Assembly (NCBI RefSeq): GCF_000478275.1
Contig: NZ_ASJB01000028.1
Span: forward strand, 62,001-126,000
From: Amycolatopsis orientalis DSM 40040 = KCTC 9412
GTDB lineage: Bacteria; Actinomycetota; Actinomycetes; Mycobacteriales; Pseudonocardiaceae
Direction: 5' to 3'
DNA length: 64,000 bases
The notes below the pieces were generated by a model that searched no databases, was not told the origin of the DNA, and saw nothing but the letters and a program-made list of their open reading frames with translations. This document shows positions 56,412-64,000 of this stretch, piece after piece. A program made the translations under genes and the position numbers. Positions within the stretch are counted from its first letter, which is position 1; each line of letters opens with the position of its first letter.

Positions 56412-58526
56412 ATGGCGTTCGTGCCCGAGATCGTTTTCGACGAAAACACCCGTTCCTGGCTCATCCGCACGGCAGCCACGAGCTACGCGCTCCGGCTGGC
56501 CGAGGATGACTCCCCCGCCCACGTCTACTGGGGACCGGCGCTCACCCCGGCGCAGCTCTCCGACGTCTTCCCCGCGTCGGGATCCCGATGGGACTCCTTC
56601 AACGATCCCGACGAGGGGCTCGACGAACTCGCCGCCGACGGCGGCACCCGCCACTGGACCCCCGCCCTCCAGGTCCGCTTCGCCGACGGCACCCGCGCCC
56701 TCGAATGGCGGTACCTCTCCCACGACATCGACGGCGGAGAACTGCGTGTTCACTTCCGCGACCGCCACTACCCCCTGCGCATCACGCTCGGCTACCGCGT
56801 CCCGGCGGGCACCGACGTCATCGAGCGCTGGACCGAACTCACCCACGACGGTACGGACGACCCGATCGAGGTCGTCCGGGCCGATTCGGCGAGCTGGGTC
56901 GTGCCGCTCCGGCCGGACTACCGGATCAGCCATGTCACCGGCCGCTGGGCCGCGGAGAGCCAGCTGCTCCGCGAGGCGGTCCCCCACGGCGAGACCACCT
57001 TCGGCAGCAGGCGCGGGATCACCAGTCACCACGCCAATCCGTGGGTGATGCTCGACGACGGCGAGGCGACCGAGCGCCACGGCGAGGTCTACAGCGCCGC
57101 GCTCGCGTGGAGCGGTTCGTGGCGGATCACCACCACCCGCTCGTCCACCGGCCGCGTCACCGTGACCGGCGGCTTCGGCCAGGACGGCGTCGTCCACCGG
57201 CTCGCACCCGGTGACACGCTCACCACCCCCGTCTTCGCCGGGCTGTACACCGACGGCGGCTTCGGCGCCGCGAGCCGCGCGTGGCACGCGTACACACTCG
57301 GCCATGTCCTCCCCCATCCCGGCGAACTCCGGCCGGTGCTCTACAACTCCTGGGAGGCGACGGGGTTCGACGTCACCGAAACCGGGCAGCGCGCGCTGGC
57401 GGAGAAGGCGGCGGCGCTCGGGGTCGAGCTGTTCGTGATGGACGACGGCTGGTTCGGCGAACGCAGCGGAGACCACGCCGGCCTCGGCGACTGGCACGTC
57501 AACCGCGAGAAGTTCCCTGAAGGTCTCAAGCCGCTGATCAGTGAAGTACGCCGGCTCGGGATGAAGTTCGGGATCTGGGTCGAACCGGAGATGGTCAACC
57601 CGGACAGCGACCTCTATCGCACCCGGCCGGACTGGGTCCTGCACCATCCACATCGGACCCGGTCGGAACTGCGAAATCAGCTGGTGCTCAACTTCGCCCG
57701 GCCGGACGTCGCCGAATGGGCGTTCGGCTGGCTCGACGCCCTCGTCGGCGAGCACGGGATCGACTTCCTGAAATGGGACATGAACCGCCCGTTCAGCGAA
57801 GCGGGCTGGCCTGCCGACAGTGACCCGGACCGGCTGTGGGTGGAACACACCCGAGCGGTCTACGCGATCATGGACCGCCTGCGCGACGGCCATCCCGGGC
57901 TGCGGATCGAGGCGTGCAGCGGTGGCGGCGGCCGGATCGACCTCGGGGTCATGGCGAGGACGGACCAGGTCTGGACCTCCGACAACACCGACGCGCTCGA
58001 CAGGCTCGTCATCCAGCACGGTTACGGGCAGGTGTACCCGCCCCGCGCGATGTCGGCGTGGGTCACCGACGACCCCAACTTCATCACCCAGCGCTCCACC
58101 CCGCTGCGGTTCCGGTTCCATGTCGCGATGGCGGGTGTGCTGGGCGTCGGCGGCGACATCGTCAAGTGGTCCGAGGAGGATCTCGGCTACGCGCGGGAGC
58201 AGATCGCGCTGTACAAGGAGATCCGGCCGGTCGTGCAGCACGGCAGCCTCTACCGGCTCGTTCCGCCGACCACCGACGGGGTCTCGGCGCTGCAGTACGT
58301 GGCGGCCGACGGCGGGCGCGCGGTCGTGTTCGTGTTCCGGCAAGCGGCACATTTCCCCACTTCCGAACGACCGGTCCGGCTCGACGGTCTCGACCCCGCC
58401 GCCCGGTACCGCGACGAGGACAGCGGGAAGGTGTGGCACGGCGCCGCACTGCTGGCACACGGCCTGTTCCCCGGTCTTCCGGCCGGTGATTTCGCGAGTG
58501 TGGTGATCCGGTTGACCAAGCTCTGA
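56412..58526 (+). CDS. Alpha-galactosidase, GH36
   Basis: A 704-residue glycoside hydrolase family 36 enzyme removing terminal alpha-galactose. The N-terminal beta domain (residues 1-310) is followed by the barrel: VLYNSWEATGFDVTETGQRA, FVMDDGWFGERSGDHAGLGD, FGIWVEPEMVNPDSDLYRTR, the nucleophile in DFLKWDMNRPF and the acid/base in WTSDNTDALDRLVIQHG. No signal peptide is present, so it acts inside the cell on imported oligosaccharides. GGGAGG precedes the ATG. A terminator separates it from the sugar ABC importer genes downstream. Confidence 0.94.
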   Translation: MAFVPEIVFDENTRSWLIRTAATSYALRLAEDDSPAHVYWGPALTPAQLSDVFPASGSRWDSFNDPDEGLDELAADGGTRHWTPALQVRFADGTRALEWRYLSHDIDGGELRVHFRDRHYPLRITLGYRVPAGTDVIERWTELTHDGTDDPIEVVRADSASWVVPLRPDYRISHVTGRWAAESQLLREAVPHGETTFGSRRGITSHHANPWVMLDDGEATERHGEVYSAALAWSGSWRITTTRSSTGRVTVTGGFGQDGVVHRLAPGDTLTTPVFAGLYTDGGFGAASRAWHAYTLGHVLPHPGELRPVLYNSWEATGFDVTETGQRALAEKAAALGVELFVMDDGWFGERSGDHAGLGDWHVNREKFPEGLKPLISEVRRLGMKFGIWVEPEMVNPDSDLYRTRPDWVLHHPHRTRSELRNQLVLNFARPDVAEWAFGWLDALVGEHGIDFLKWDMNRPFSEAGWPADSDPDRLWVEHTRAVYAIMDRLRDGHPGLRIEACSGGGGRIDLGVMARTDQVWTSDNTDALDRLVIQHGYGQVYPPRAMSAWVTDDPNFITQRSTPLRFRFHVAMAGVLGVGGDIVKWSEEDLGYAREQIALYKEIRPVVQHGSLYRLVPPTTDGVSALQYVAADGGRAVVFVFRQAAHFPTSERPVRLDGLDPAARYRDEDSGKVWHGAALLAHGLFPGLPAGDFASVVIRLTKL

Positions 58527-58529
58527 GCC

Positions 58530-58559
58530 GGGCGATAGGTCAGATGTATCGCCCTTTTT
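58530..58559 (+). terminator. Rho-independent terminator after alpha-galactosidase
   Basis: GGGCGATA (58530-58537) pairs with TATCGCCC (58547-58554) and is followed by TTTTT, the only classical U-tract terminator noticed in the window. Confidence 0.75.
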
Positions 58560-58585
58560 GAGCCGATCTGGCCCGGCGGACCTGC

Positions 58586-58615
58586 TTGACATCACCCTAG
58601 ACATCCGATCGAATG
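58586..58615 (+). promoter_or_regulatory. Putative promoter and operator of the sugar ABC operon
   Basis: TTGACA at 58586-58591 is a good -35 box, but the -10 region near 58609 (TCGAAT) is weak. CATCCGATCGAATG (58602-58615) is a partial palindrome centred on CGATCG and could be a LacI-type site. No regulator gene is adjacent. Confidence 0.4.
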
Positions 58616-58663
58616 CCGTCGTATATGAGACGCCGCAGATCGCCGTGAGAAGGGTGGACGGGC

Positions 58664-59941
58664 ATGAGAAGGTCCTTCGCGTTGGGAGCGGCGCTGCTCC
58701 TCGCCGCGAGCCTCACCGGCTGCACCGTCGGCGGAGGCACGGGAGGCTCCGGCGGCGGTGCGGAGATCTCCTTCCTGACCTTCGAAACGCCGAATCTGCC
58801 ACCGTCCTATTGGGACTCCGCGATCAAGCGTGTGACGGACCGGAACCCCGGTCTCAGCGTGAAGAAACTGGTCGCCCCGTCGACCGATCGCACCGGGTAC
58901 GCCAAGCAGCTGTTGCAGTCCGGTCAGTTCCCCGACGTCGCGATCGCCGTCGACTCGGCCGGTTTCGCCGAATCGGGCAACCTCTACGCGTGGACGCCCG
59001 AGGAGCTCAAGGACTTCCAGTTCCCCGGCGCCAACCCGATCAAGGGCGGTCACCACCAGCTGCCCGCCAACACCCAGACCATCCCGCCGATCTACTACAA
59101 CAAGAAGCTCTTCGCCGACGCCGGGATCACCTCGGTCCCGGCGACCTGGGCGGACCTCCTTGCCGCGTCGGAGAAACTGAAGGCGAAGGGCATCACGCCG
59201 TTCACCATCGGCGGCGGCAAGGAGGGCTTCCCGTCCGCGATGCTCCTGGACGGCCTCGTCAGCGTCGACGTCTACGGCAAGACCCCGGACTGGCTTTCCC
59301 GGCGGCGGGCCGACCAGGTCAAGTTCACCGACCCGGACTTCCAGCGGGCGTTCGGGAAGTTCGCCGACCTGGTCGCCAAGGGCTACCTCGACAAGACGCA
59401 GGTCTCGCGGGACTACTCGGCGACCGAAGCGGCCTTCCTCAAGGGCGAAGGCGCGATGTACCCGATGGGCAACTGGTTCGCCGCCAGCGCCGACGCCAAG
59501 AAGCCGTCGTTCGACATCGGCGTCTTCAACTTCCCTTCCGAGGACGGGAAACTCGTGGTTCCCGCCTATACCGGCGGCGGTATCGTCGTCAACGCCAAAT
59601 CCCCGAACCTCGACGCGGCGAGGAAGTTCGCGCTCGCGTTCCAGCTCGACAAGGAACAGATCGACGCCTCGGTCAGGGCCGACGGCCTGTTCCCCGCCAT
59701 CAAGGGTTACACGCCGCCCTCCGACGCCGGGCCGGTCTTCAAGGCGGGCTACGACCTGTACCGGGAAGCCGTCGCGAAGAACGCCGTCGTGAACGCCTTC
59801 AGCTGGGAGACCGCGGACGACGGGCTCCTGCCGGGGATGAAGGACAAGGTCTACCAGGCCGCCCAGGACGTCATCACCGGCCGCAAGACGGTGGCCGACG
59901 CGTGCGCGTTCCTGGACACCGAGTGGGCGAAGGCGCGCTGA
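58664..59941 (+). CDS. Sugar ABC transporter substrate-binding lipoprotein
   Basis: A 425-residue class I extracellular solute-binding protein. The signal ends in lipobox SLTGCTVGG. The mature domain contains SFLTFETPNLPPSYWDSAIK, PPIYYNKKLFADAGITSVPA and WADLLAASEKLKAKGITPFT, as in oligosaccharide-binding proteins. It starts a three-gene importer operon with two permeases. The GH36 gene upstream suggests alpha-galactosides such as raffinose or melibiose, which is an inference. The ATPase is not encoded here. Confidence 0.92.
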   Translation: MRRSFALGAALLLAASLTGCTVGGGTGGSGGGAEISFLTFETPNLPPSYWDSAIKRVTDRNPGLSVKKLVAPSTDRTGYAKQLLQSGQFPDVAIAVDSAGFAESGNLYAWTPEELKDFQFPGANPIKGGHHQLPANTQTIPPIYYNKKLFADAGITSVPATWADLLAASEKLKAKGITPFTIGGGKEGFPSAMLLDGLVSVDVYGKTPDWLSRRRADQVKFTDPDFQRAFGKFADLVAKGYLDKTQVSRDYSATEAAFLKGEGAMYPMGNWFAASADAKKPSFDIGVFNFPSEDGKLVVPAYTGGGIVVNAKSPNLDAARKFALAFQLDKEQIDASVRADGLFPAIKGYTPPSDAGPVFKAGYDLYREAVAKNAVVNAFSWETADDGLLPGMKDKVYQAAQDVITGRKTVADACAFLDTEWAKAR

Positions 59942-59948
59942 CACCACG

Positions 59949-60836
59949 ATGGGGAGAAAACCGATCCTGCCGCGGGTGTGGCATTTCGCCTCGTTCGGCG
60001 CTCCCGGCGTCCTCATCTATCTCTGCTTCGTGATGGCGCCGATCCTCATCAGCTTCGGCTACAGCCTGACGAACCACAACCCGTTCAATCCGCCTTCGGA
60101 GTTCGTGGGGCTCGACAACTACGCACTGCTCTTCCAGGACGAGCAGTTCCTGACCGCGCTGCGGGTCACCACGATCCTCACCGTGATCGTCGTGGTCGTG
60201 CCGAATCTGCTCGGCCTCGGCGTCGCCCTGCTACTCGACCGGAAAGGGTGGCTGTACAACGCTTTGCGGAGCGTGTTCTTCACGCCCGTGATCCTCAGCT
60301 CGGTCGTCGTCAGCATCATCTGGACGAAACTGCTCGACGACCGGGGCCCGGTCAACGAGGTCCTGCGCGCGATCGGCGTCGAGCATCCGCCGGGCTGGCT
60401 CTCGGATCCGGATCTGGCGCTGTACTCGGTCGCGTCGATCGTCTGCTGGCAGATGCTGGGCTTCTGCGTGGTCGTCTACCTCGCGGGACTGCAGGGTGTC
60501 CCGGCCGAACTGCTGGAGGCGGCGGAGATCGACGGCGCCGGACCCGTCCGGCGGTTCCGCGCGGTGACCTGGCCGCTGCTCGCGCCGTCACTGACGATCA
60601 ACACCGTCGTCCTGCTGATCTCGGCGTTCAAGACCTACGACCACGTCAAGGTCGTCACCAACGGCGGGCCGGGTTCGGGGACCACGGCCACGATCGCGTT
60701 CGACGTCCTCGCCACCGGCCTCGACGCGAACCACGTCGGCTACGCCTCCGCGATGGCCGTGGTGATGCTGGTGATCGTGGCGACGCTGACCACGATCGTG
60801 CTGCGCTTCCTGCGGCGGCGGGAGGTCGACCTGTGA
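59949..60836 (+). CDS. Sugar ABC transporter permease (MalF-like)
   Basis: A 295-residue inner-membrane permease with six helices. The EAA loop for ATPase contact is AELLEAAEIDGAGPVRRFRA, then VTWPLLAPSLTINTVVLLIS. It lies seven bases after the binding-protein gene, and its stop overlaps the second permease start (GTGA). Confidence 0.93.
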   Translation: MGRKPILPRVWHFASFGAPGVLIYLCFVMAPILISFGYSLTNHNPFNPPSEFVGLDNYALLFQDEQFLTALRVTTILTVIVVVVPNLLGLGVALLLDRKGWLYNALRSVFFTPVILSSVVVSIIWTKLLDDRGPVNEVLRAIGVEHPPGWLSDPDLALYSVASIVCWQMLGFCVVVYLAGLQGVPAELLEAAEIDGAGPVRRFRAVTWPLLAPSLTINTVVLLISAFKTYDHVKVVTNGGPGSGTTATIAFDVLATGLDANHVGYASAMAVVMLVIVATLTTIVLRFLRRREVDL

Positions 60837-61672
60837 CCACAGTGGACGGTGCGAAGCGGTCGTGGCTCCGGCCCGCCGCGGCGATCCTGGTGAGCGCGAT
60901 CTTCTTCGTGCCGCTGTACTACGTGCTCGTCAACGTGGTCAAACCCGGCGAGCTGATCGCGCGGGAACCGGCGTCGGTCCCGCTGCCGCCGACACTGGCC
61001 AACATCCACGCCGTCCTCACCCGGCCCGACGGCCTGTTCTGGGTGAGCCTGGCGAACAGCCTGCTCGTGACGCTGCTGTCGATCCTCATCCTGACGGTGC
61101 TTTCCGCCATGCTCGGGCATTACCTGGCGCGGTCGGGCAAACGCTGGACCAGGGTCCTCGCGCTGATCCTGTTGGCGGGCCTGATGATCCCGCCGCAGGT
61201 GATCCTGATCCCGGTCACCGACGTACTGCGGCTGACCGGGCTGATGGCGACCGTGCAGGGCCTGGTGCTGTTCAACGTCGGGTACTACGTGCCGTTCGGG
61301 GTCTTCGTGTTCACCGGGTTCATCCGCGGGGTGCCGGTGGAACTCGAGGAGGCCGCCCTGCTCGACGGGGCCAGCCGGACCCAGGTGTTCTGGCGGATCG
61401 TGTTCCCGCTGCTGCGCCCCGCCACGGCCAGTGTGCTGATCTTCCTGGGGGTGTGGATCTGGAACGACTTCATCGATCCGCTGATCATCCTCGGCCCCGG
61501 CCAGGGGACCACGATCACGACCGGGGTCTACCGCTCGATCGGCCAGTACCAGGCGGACCTCGGGAGCGTGTTCGCGCTGATGTTCCTGGCGACGCTGCCG
61601 GTGCTGATCTTCTACCTGGCGCTGCAGAAGCAGTTCGTGAAGGGCCTCACCGGCGGCGCGACCAAGGGCTGA
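60833..61672 (+). CDS. Sugar ABC transporter permease (MalG-like)
   Basis: A 279-residue permease with six helices. The EAA loop is VELEEAALLDGASRTQVFWR, then IVFPLLRPATASVLIFLGVW. The start is GTG 60833-60835 behind GGGAGG; a far upstream in-frame start would run through the first permease in another frame. It completes the carbohydrate importer; a shared MsiK-type ATPase from elsewhere is expected, as is common in actinobacteria. Confidence 0.93.
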   Translation: MTTVDGAKRSWLRPAAAILVSAIFFVPLYYVLVNVVKPGELIAREPASVPLPPTLANIHAVLTRPDGLFWVSLANSLLVTLLSILILTVLSAMLGHYLARSGKRWTRVLALILLAGLMIPPQVILIPVTDVLRLTGLMATVQGLVLFNVGYYVPFGVFVFTGFIRGVPVELEEAALLDGASRTQVFWRIVFPLLRPATASVLIFLGVWIWNDFIDPLIILGPGQGTTITTGVYRSIGQYQADLGSVFALMFLATLPVLIFYLALQKQFVKGLTGGATKG

Positions 61673-61677
61673 CCGCC

Positions 61678-61701
61678 CCCGCATTCAGTCCTCTGAATGC
61701 G
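61678..61701. repeat. Intergenic hairpin, family B
   Basis: CGCATTCAG-TCCT-CTGAATGCG, here with a perfect nine-bp stem, lies between the convergent permease and ABC-F genes, six bases after the permease stop. It is the best folded member of family B. Confidence 0.7.
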
Positions 61702-61718
61702 TTCGCTGCCCTGGCCGT

Positions 61719-63356
61719 TCACAGCTCGGTGACCTTCCCGTCGGCCACTTCCAGGCGCCGCGTGGTCGCCACCGCGTCCAGCATCCGGCGGTCGTGGGTC
61801 ACCAGCAGCAATGTCCCCGGATACTCCGACAGCGCCGATTCCAGCTGCTCGATCGCGGGCAGGTCCAGATGGTTCGTCGGCTCGTCGAGCACCAGCAGGT
61901 TCACCCCGCGCGCCTGCAGCAGCGCCAGCGCCGACCGCGTCCGCTCCCCCGGCGACAGCGTGGCCGCCGGCCGCAGGACGTGCGCGGCCTTCAGCCCGTA
62001 CTTCGCCAGCAGTGTCCGCACGTCGGCGTCGGCGAGTTCCGGCACCTCGCGGGCGAAGGCCTCGACCAGCGGGAGGTCACCGAGGAACAGCTTTCGCGCC
62101 TGGTCGACCTCGCCGACGACGACGCCGGAGCCGAGCGACGCGCCGCCCTCGTCGACCGGGACCCGGCCGAGCAGCGCGGCCAGCAGCGTCGACTTCCCGG
62201 CGCCGTTGGCCCCGGTGATCGCGACCTTGTCCGCCCAGTCGATCTGCAGGTCCACCGGGCCCAGGGCGAACTCACCCCGCCGCACCACCGCGCCGCGCAG
62301 GGTCGCCACCACCGCGCCCGCCCGGGGCGCCGCGGCGATCTCCATCCGCAGTTCCCATTCCTTGCGCGGTTCCTCGACGACGTCGAGCCGTTCGATCATG
62401 CGGTCGGTCTGGCGGGCCTTCGACGCCTGCTTCTCCGTCGCTTCGCTCCGGAACTTGCGGCCGACCTTGTCGTTGTCGGTCGCCTTGCGCCGGGCGTTCT
62501 TGACGCCCTTCTCCATCCACGAACGCTGCATCGCGCCCCGGGCTTCGAGCGACGCCTTGGTGTTCGCGAACTCCTCGTACTCCTCGCGGGCGTGCCGCCG
62601 CGCGACGGCGCGTTCCTCCAAATAGGACTCGTAGCCGCCGCCATAGGTCCGTACCTGTTGCTGCGCGAAGTCGAGTTCGACGACGCGGTCGACGGTGCGG
62701 GCGAGGAATTCCCGGTCGTGACTGACCAGCACCGTCCCGGCGCGCAGCCCGGTCACGAACCGCTCCAGCCGCTCCAGGCCGTCGAGGTCGAGGTCGTTGG
62801 TCGGCTCGTCGAGCAGGAAGATGTCGTACCGGCTCAGCAGCAGCGACGCCATTCCCGCCCGCGCGGCCTGCCCGCCGGACAGCGACAGCATCGGCAGGTC
62901 GAGGCTGATCGTGAGCCCGAGTTCCGCGGCGACCTCGCCCGCCCGGTCGTCCAGATCGGCGCCGCCGAGCGCGAGCCAGCGGTCGAGGGCCTCGCCGTAG
63001 GCGTCGTCCGCGCCGGGTTCGCCGGCGGTCAGCGCCTCGGTGGCGGCGTCGAGCGCGGCCTGCGCGGCGGTGACCCCGGTGCGGCGTGCGAGGAACGCGC
63101 GGACGGACTCCCCCGTACGGCGTTCCGGCTCCTGCGGGAGGTGACCGACGGTGGCCGTCGGCGGGTTCAGCCGGACGCTGCCCTCCTCCGGCGGTACCAG
63201 GCCGCCGAGGGTCTTGAGCAGGGTCGACTTGCCCGCCCCGTTGACGCCGACGAGGCCGATCACCTCGCCCGGCGCGACGACGAGGTCGAGACCGGAGAAC
63301 AGGACACGGTCGCCGTGGCCGGCGGCGAGATCTTTGGCAACGAGTGTGGCGCTCAT
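61719..63356 (-). CDS. ABC-F family ATPase
   Basis: A 545-residue protein with two ATPase domains and no membrane segments. Domain 1 has IGLVGVNGAGKSTLLKTLGG, LSLSGGQAARAGMASLLLSR and DIFLLDEPTNDLDLDGLERL; domain 2 has VAITGANGAGKSTLLAALLG, ATLSPGERTRSALALLQARG and LLVLDEPTNHLDLPAIEQLE. The charged linker between them (about residues 240-320) matches the ribosome-contacting linker of ABC-F factors. Members act in translation or protect the ribosome from antibiotics; which applies cannot be decided here. Confidence 0.93.
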   Translation of the reverse strand: MSATLVAKDLAAGHGDRVLFSGLDLVVAPGEVIGLVGVNGAGKSTLLKTLGGLVPPEEGSVRLNPPTATVGHLPQEPERRTGESVRAFLARRTGVTAAQAALDAATEALTAGEPGADDAYGEALDRWLALGGADLDDRAGEVAAELGLTISLDLPMLSLSGGQAARAGMASLLLSRYDIFLLDEPTNDLDLDGLERLERFVTGLRAGTVLVSHDREFLARTVDRVVELDFAQQQVRTYGGGYESYLEERAVARRHAREEYEEFANTKASLEARGAMQRSWMEKGVKNARRKATDNDKVGRKFRSEATEKQASKARQTDRMIERLDVVEEPRKEWELRMEIAAAPRAGAVVATLRGAVVRRGEFALGPVDLQIDWADKVAITGANGAGKSTLLAALLGRVPVDEGGASLGSGVVVGEVDQARKLFLGDLPLVEAFAREVPELADADVRTLLAKYGLKAAHVLRPAATLSPGERTRSALALLQARGVNLLVLDEPTNHLDLPAIEQLESALSEYPGTLLLVTHDRRMLDAVATTRRLEVADGKVTEL

Positions 63357-63504
63357 GAGATCGGTAAGTCTACGGGGACCGATTGAACAGCTCGTGGTCC
63401 CTCAGAAGAGTGGCAAGTATCCAACCGATCACGGAACGTGGGTAACCTGGTTGTTTCTTCTGGACCCGAACGAATCCCCGAGCATTAGAGGTCGGTGACA
63501 GCAA

Positions 63505-64000
63505 ATGGCGGATTCCGCCACCCCGGTCCCCGTCGCGCACCAGCGGAAAGGTGGTACCCGAAGGCCGACGATGAGCAGGCGGCGGGAAGTCAGTCATGCC
63601 AGCGCGCGCTCGCTGCTGATGACGATCCTCGGCGAGTACGTCCTCCCTCGCGACCAGCCGATTTGGACGTCCACGCTGGTCGAGGCGCTGCGTGTACTGG
63701 ACATCGAGGAGAAGTCCGCCCGGCAGGCCCTGGCCCGGTCCTCCGCCGAGGGCTGGGTCGTCTCCGAACGTGTCGGGCGAAGAGTGCGCTGGTCGCTCAC
63801 CCCACCAGGCAGACGCCTCCTGACCGAAGGCGCGGAACGGATCTACGCCTTCGGCAACGACGAGCGGAGCTGGGACGGCCACTGGCTGATGCTGATCGTC
63901 TCGGTCCCCGAAGCGAAGCGGGATCTCCGGCACCGGCTCCGCACGCGCCTGACCTGGGCCGGTTTCGGTTCCCCGGTCGCGGGCGTCTGGGTCAGCCCGG
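63505..64000 (+). CDS. PaaX-family transcriptional regulator (partial, 3' end outside window)
   Basis: About 165 codons are present. The winged helix shows SARSLLMTILGEYVLPRDQP and WTSTLVEALRVLDIEEKSAR, then QALARSSAEGWVVSERVGRR; this is followed by WDGHWLMLIVSVPEAKRDLR and the start of the PaaX middle domain (TRLTWAGFGSPVAGVWVSP). In phenylacetate catabolism the family represses paa genes on sensing phenylacetyl-CoA; many actinobacterial members have other, unknown targets. The ATG at 63505 is used. The 148-base gap to the divergent ABC-F gene shows no clear operator. Confidence 0.88.
   Translation, partial: MADSATPVPVAHQRKGGTRRPTMSRRREVSHASARSLLMTILGEYVLPRDQPIWTSTLVEALRVLDIEEKSARQALARSSAEGWVVSERVGRRVRWSLTPPGRRLLTEGAERIYAFGNDERSWDGHWLMLIVSVPEAKRDLRHRLRTRLTWAGFGSPVAGVWVSP

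Overview
The window is high-GC actinobacterial DNA. It has dense short-gap operons, GTG starts, stop-start overlaps, F420-type oxidoreductases and IdeR/DmdR-type iron boxes. The gene content, above all the hydroxamate siderophore locus, points to Pseudonocardiales, most likely an Amycolatopsis; that assignment is an inference from gene content. No tRNA, rRNA, CRISPR array, phage or insertion sequence was seen.

Region by region. (1) 1-1.7 kb: the 5' part of a siroheme synthase and a small ankyrin protein. (2) 1.7-5.9 kb: a zinc-starvation regulon built around a divergent Zur-like box. Zinc-free paralogues of S18, S14, L33 and L28 lie on one side; two COG0523 proteins (one a pseudo-GTPase) with L31 type B and cysteine-free L32 lie on the other; a His-rich tandem-repeat protein follows. 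(3) 6-8 kb: an ArsR/SRPBCC/DUF899 operon with a double palindromic operator. (4) 8-13.8 kb: a four-gene operon that reads as sphingolipid breakdown, with a secreted neutral ceramidase, a secreted sphingomyelinase-like phosphodiesterase, an MFS carrier and a sphingosine-1-phosphate-lyase-like PLP enzyme. (5) 14-21.6 kb: an LLM flavin enzyme and MpaB-type oxygenase under a TetR regulator, an acyl-pathway aldolase/dehydrogenase pair with an IclR regulator, and MBL, DinB and DMT genes.

(6) 21.5-54.6 kb: the centrepiece, an iron-regulated hydroxamate siderophore locus. It holds two FecCD permeases, a heterodimeric ABC exporter with one dead ATP site, a lipoprotein binding protein, MbtH, a single 7,437-residue six-module NRPS, an ornithine N-monooxygenase and a formyltransferase. 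IdeR-like boxes sit at all three promoter regions. The NRPS reads C-A-T / C-A(Ser)-T-E / C-A(hOrn)-MT-T / C-A(Ser)-T / C-A(Ser)-T / C-A-T-E. This fits an albachelin-like peptide: formyl-hydroxyornithine, Ser, N-methyl-hydroxyornithine, Ser, Ser, (cyclic) hydroxyornithine. Two internal catalytic sites are degenerate (epimerase 2 and condensation 3), and there is no thioesterase.

(7) 54.6-64 kb: an ECF sigma factor fused to a SnoaL-like domain with a PPOX-type F420 enzyme, a GH36 alpha-galactosidase beside a sugar ABC importer, an ABC-F ATPase, and the start of a PaaX regulator.

Two families of dispersed intergenic hairpins (three copies of one, five half-units of the other) recur across the window, mostly at gene ends.
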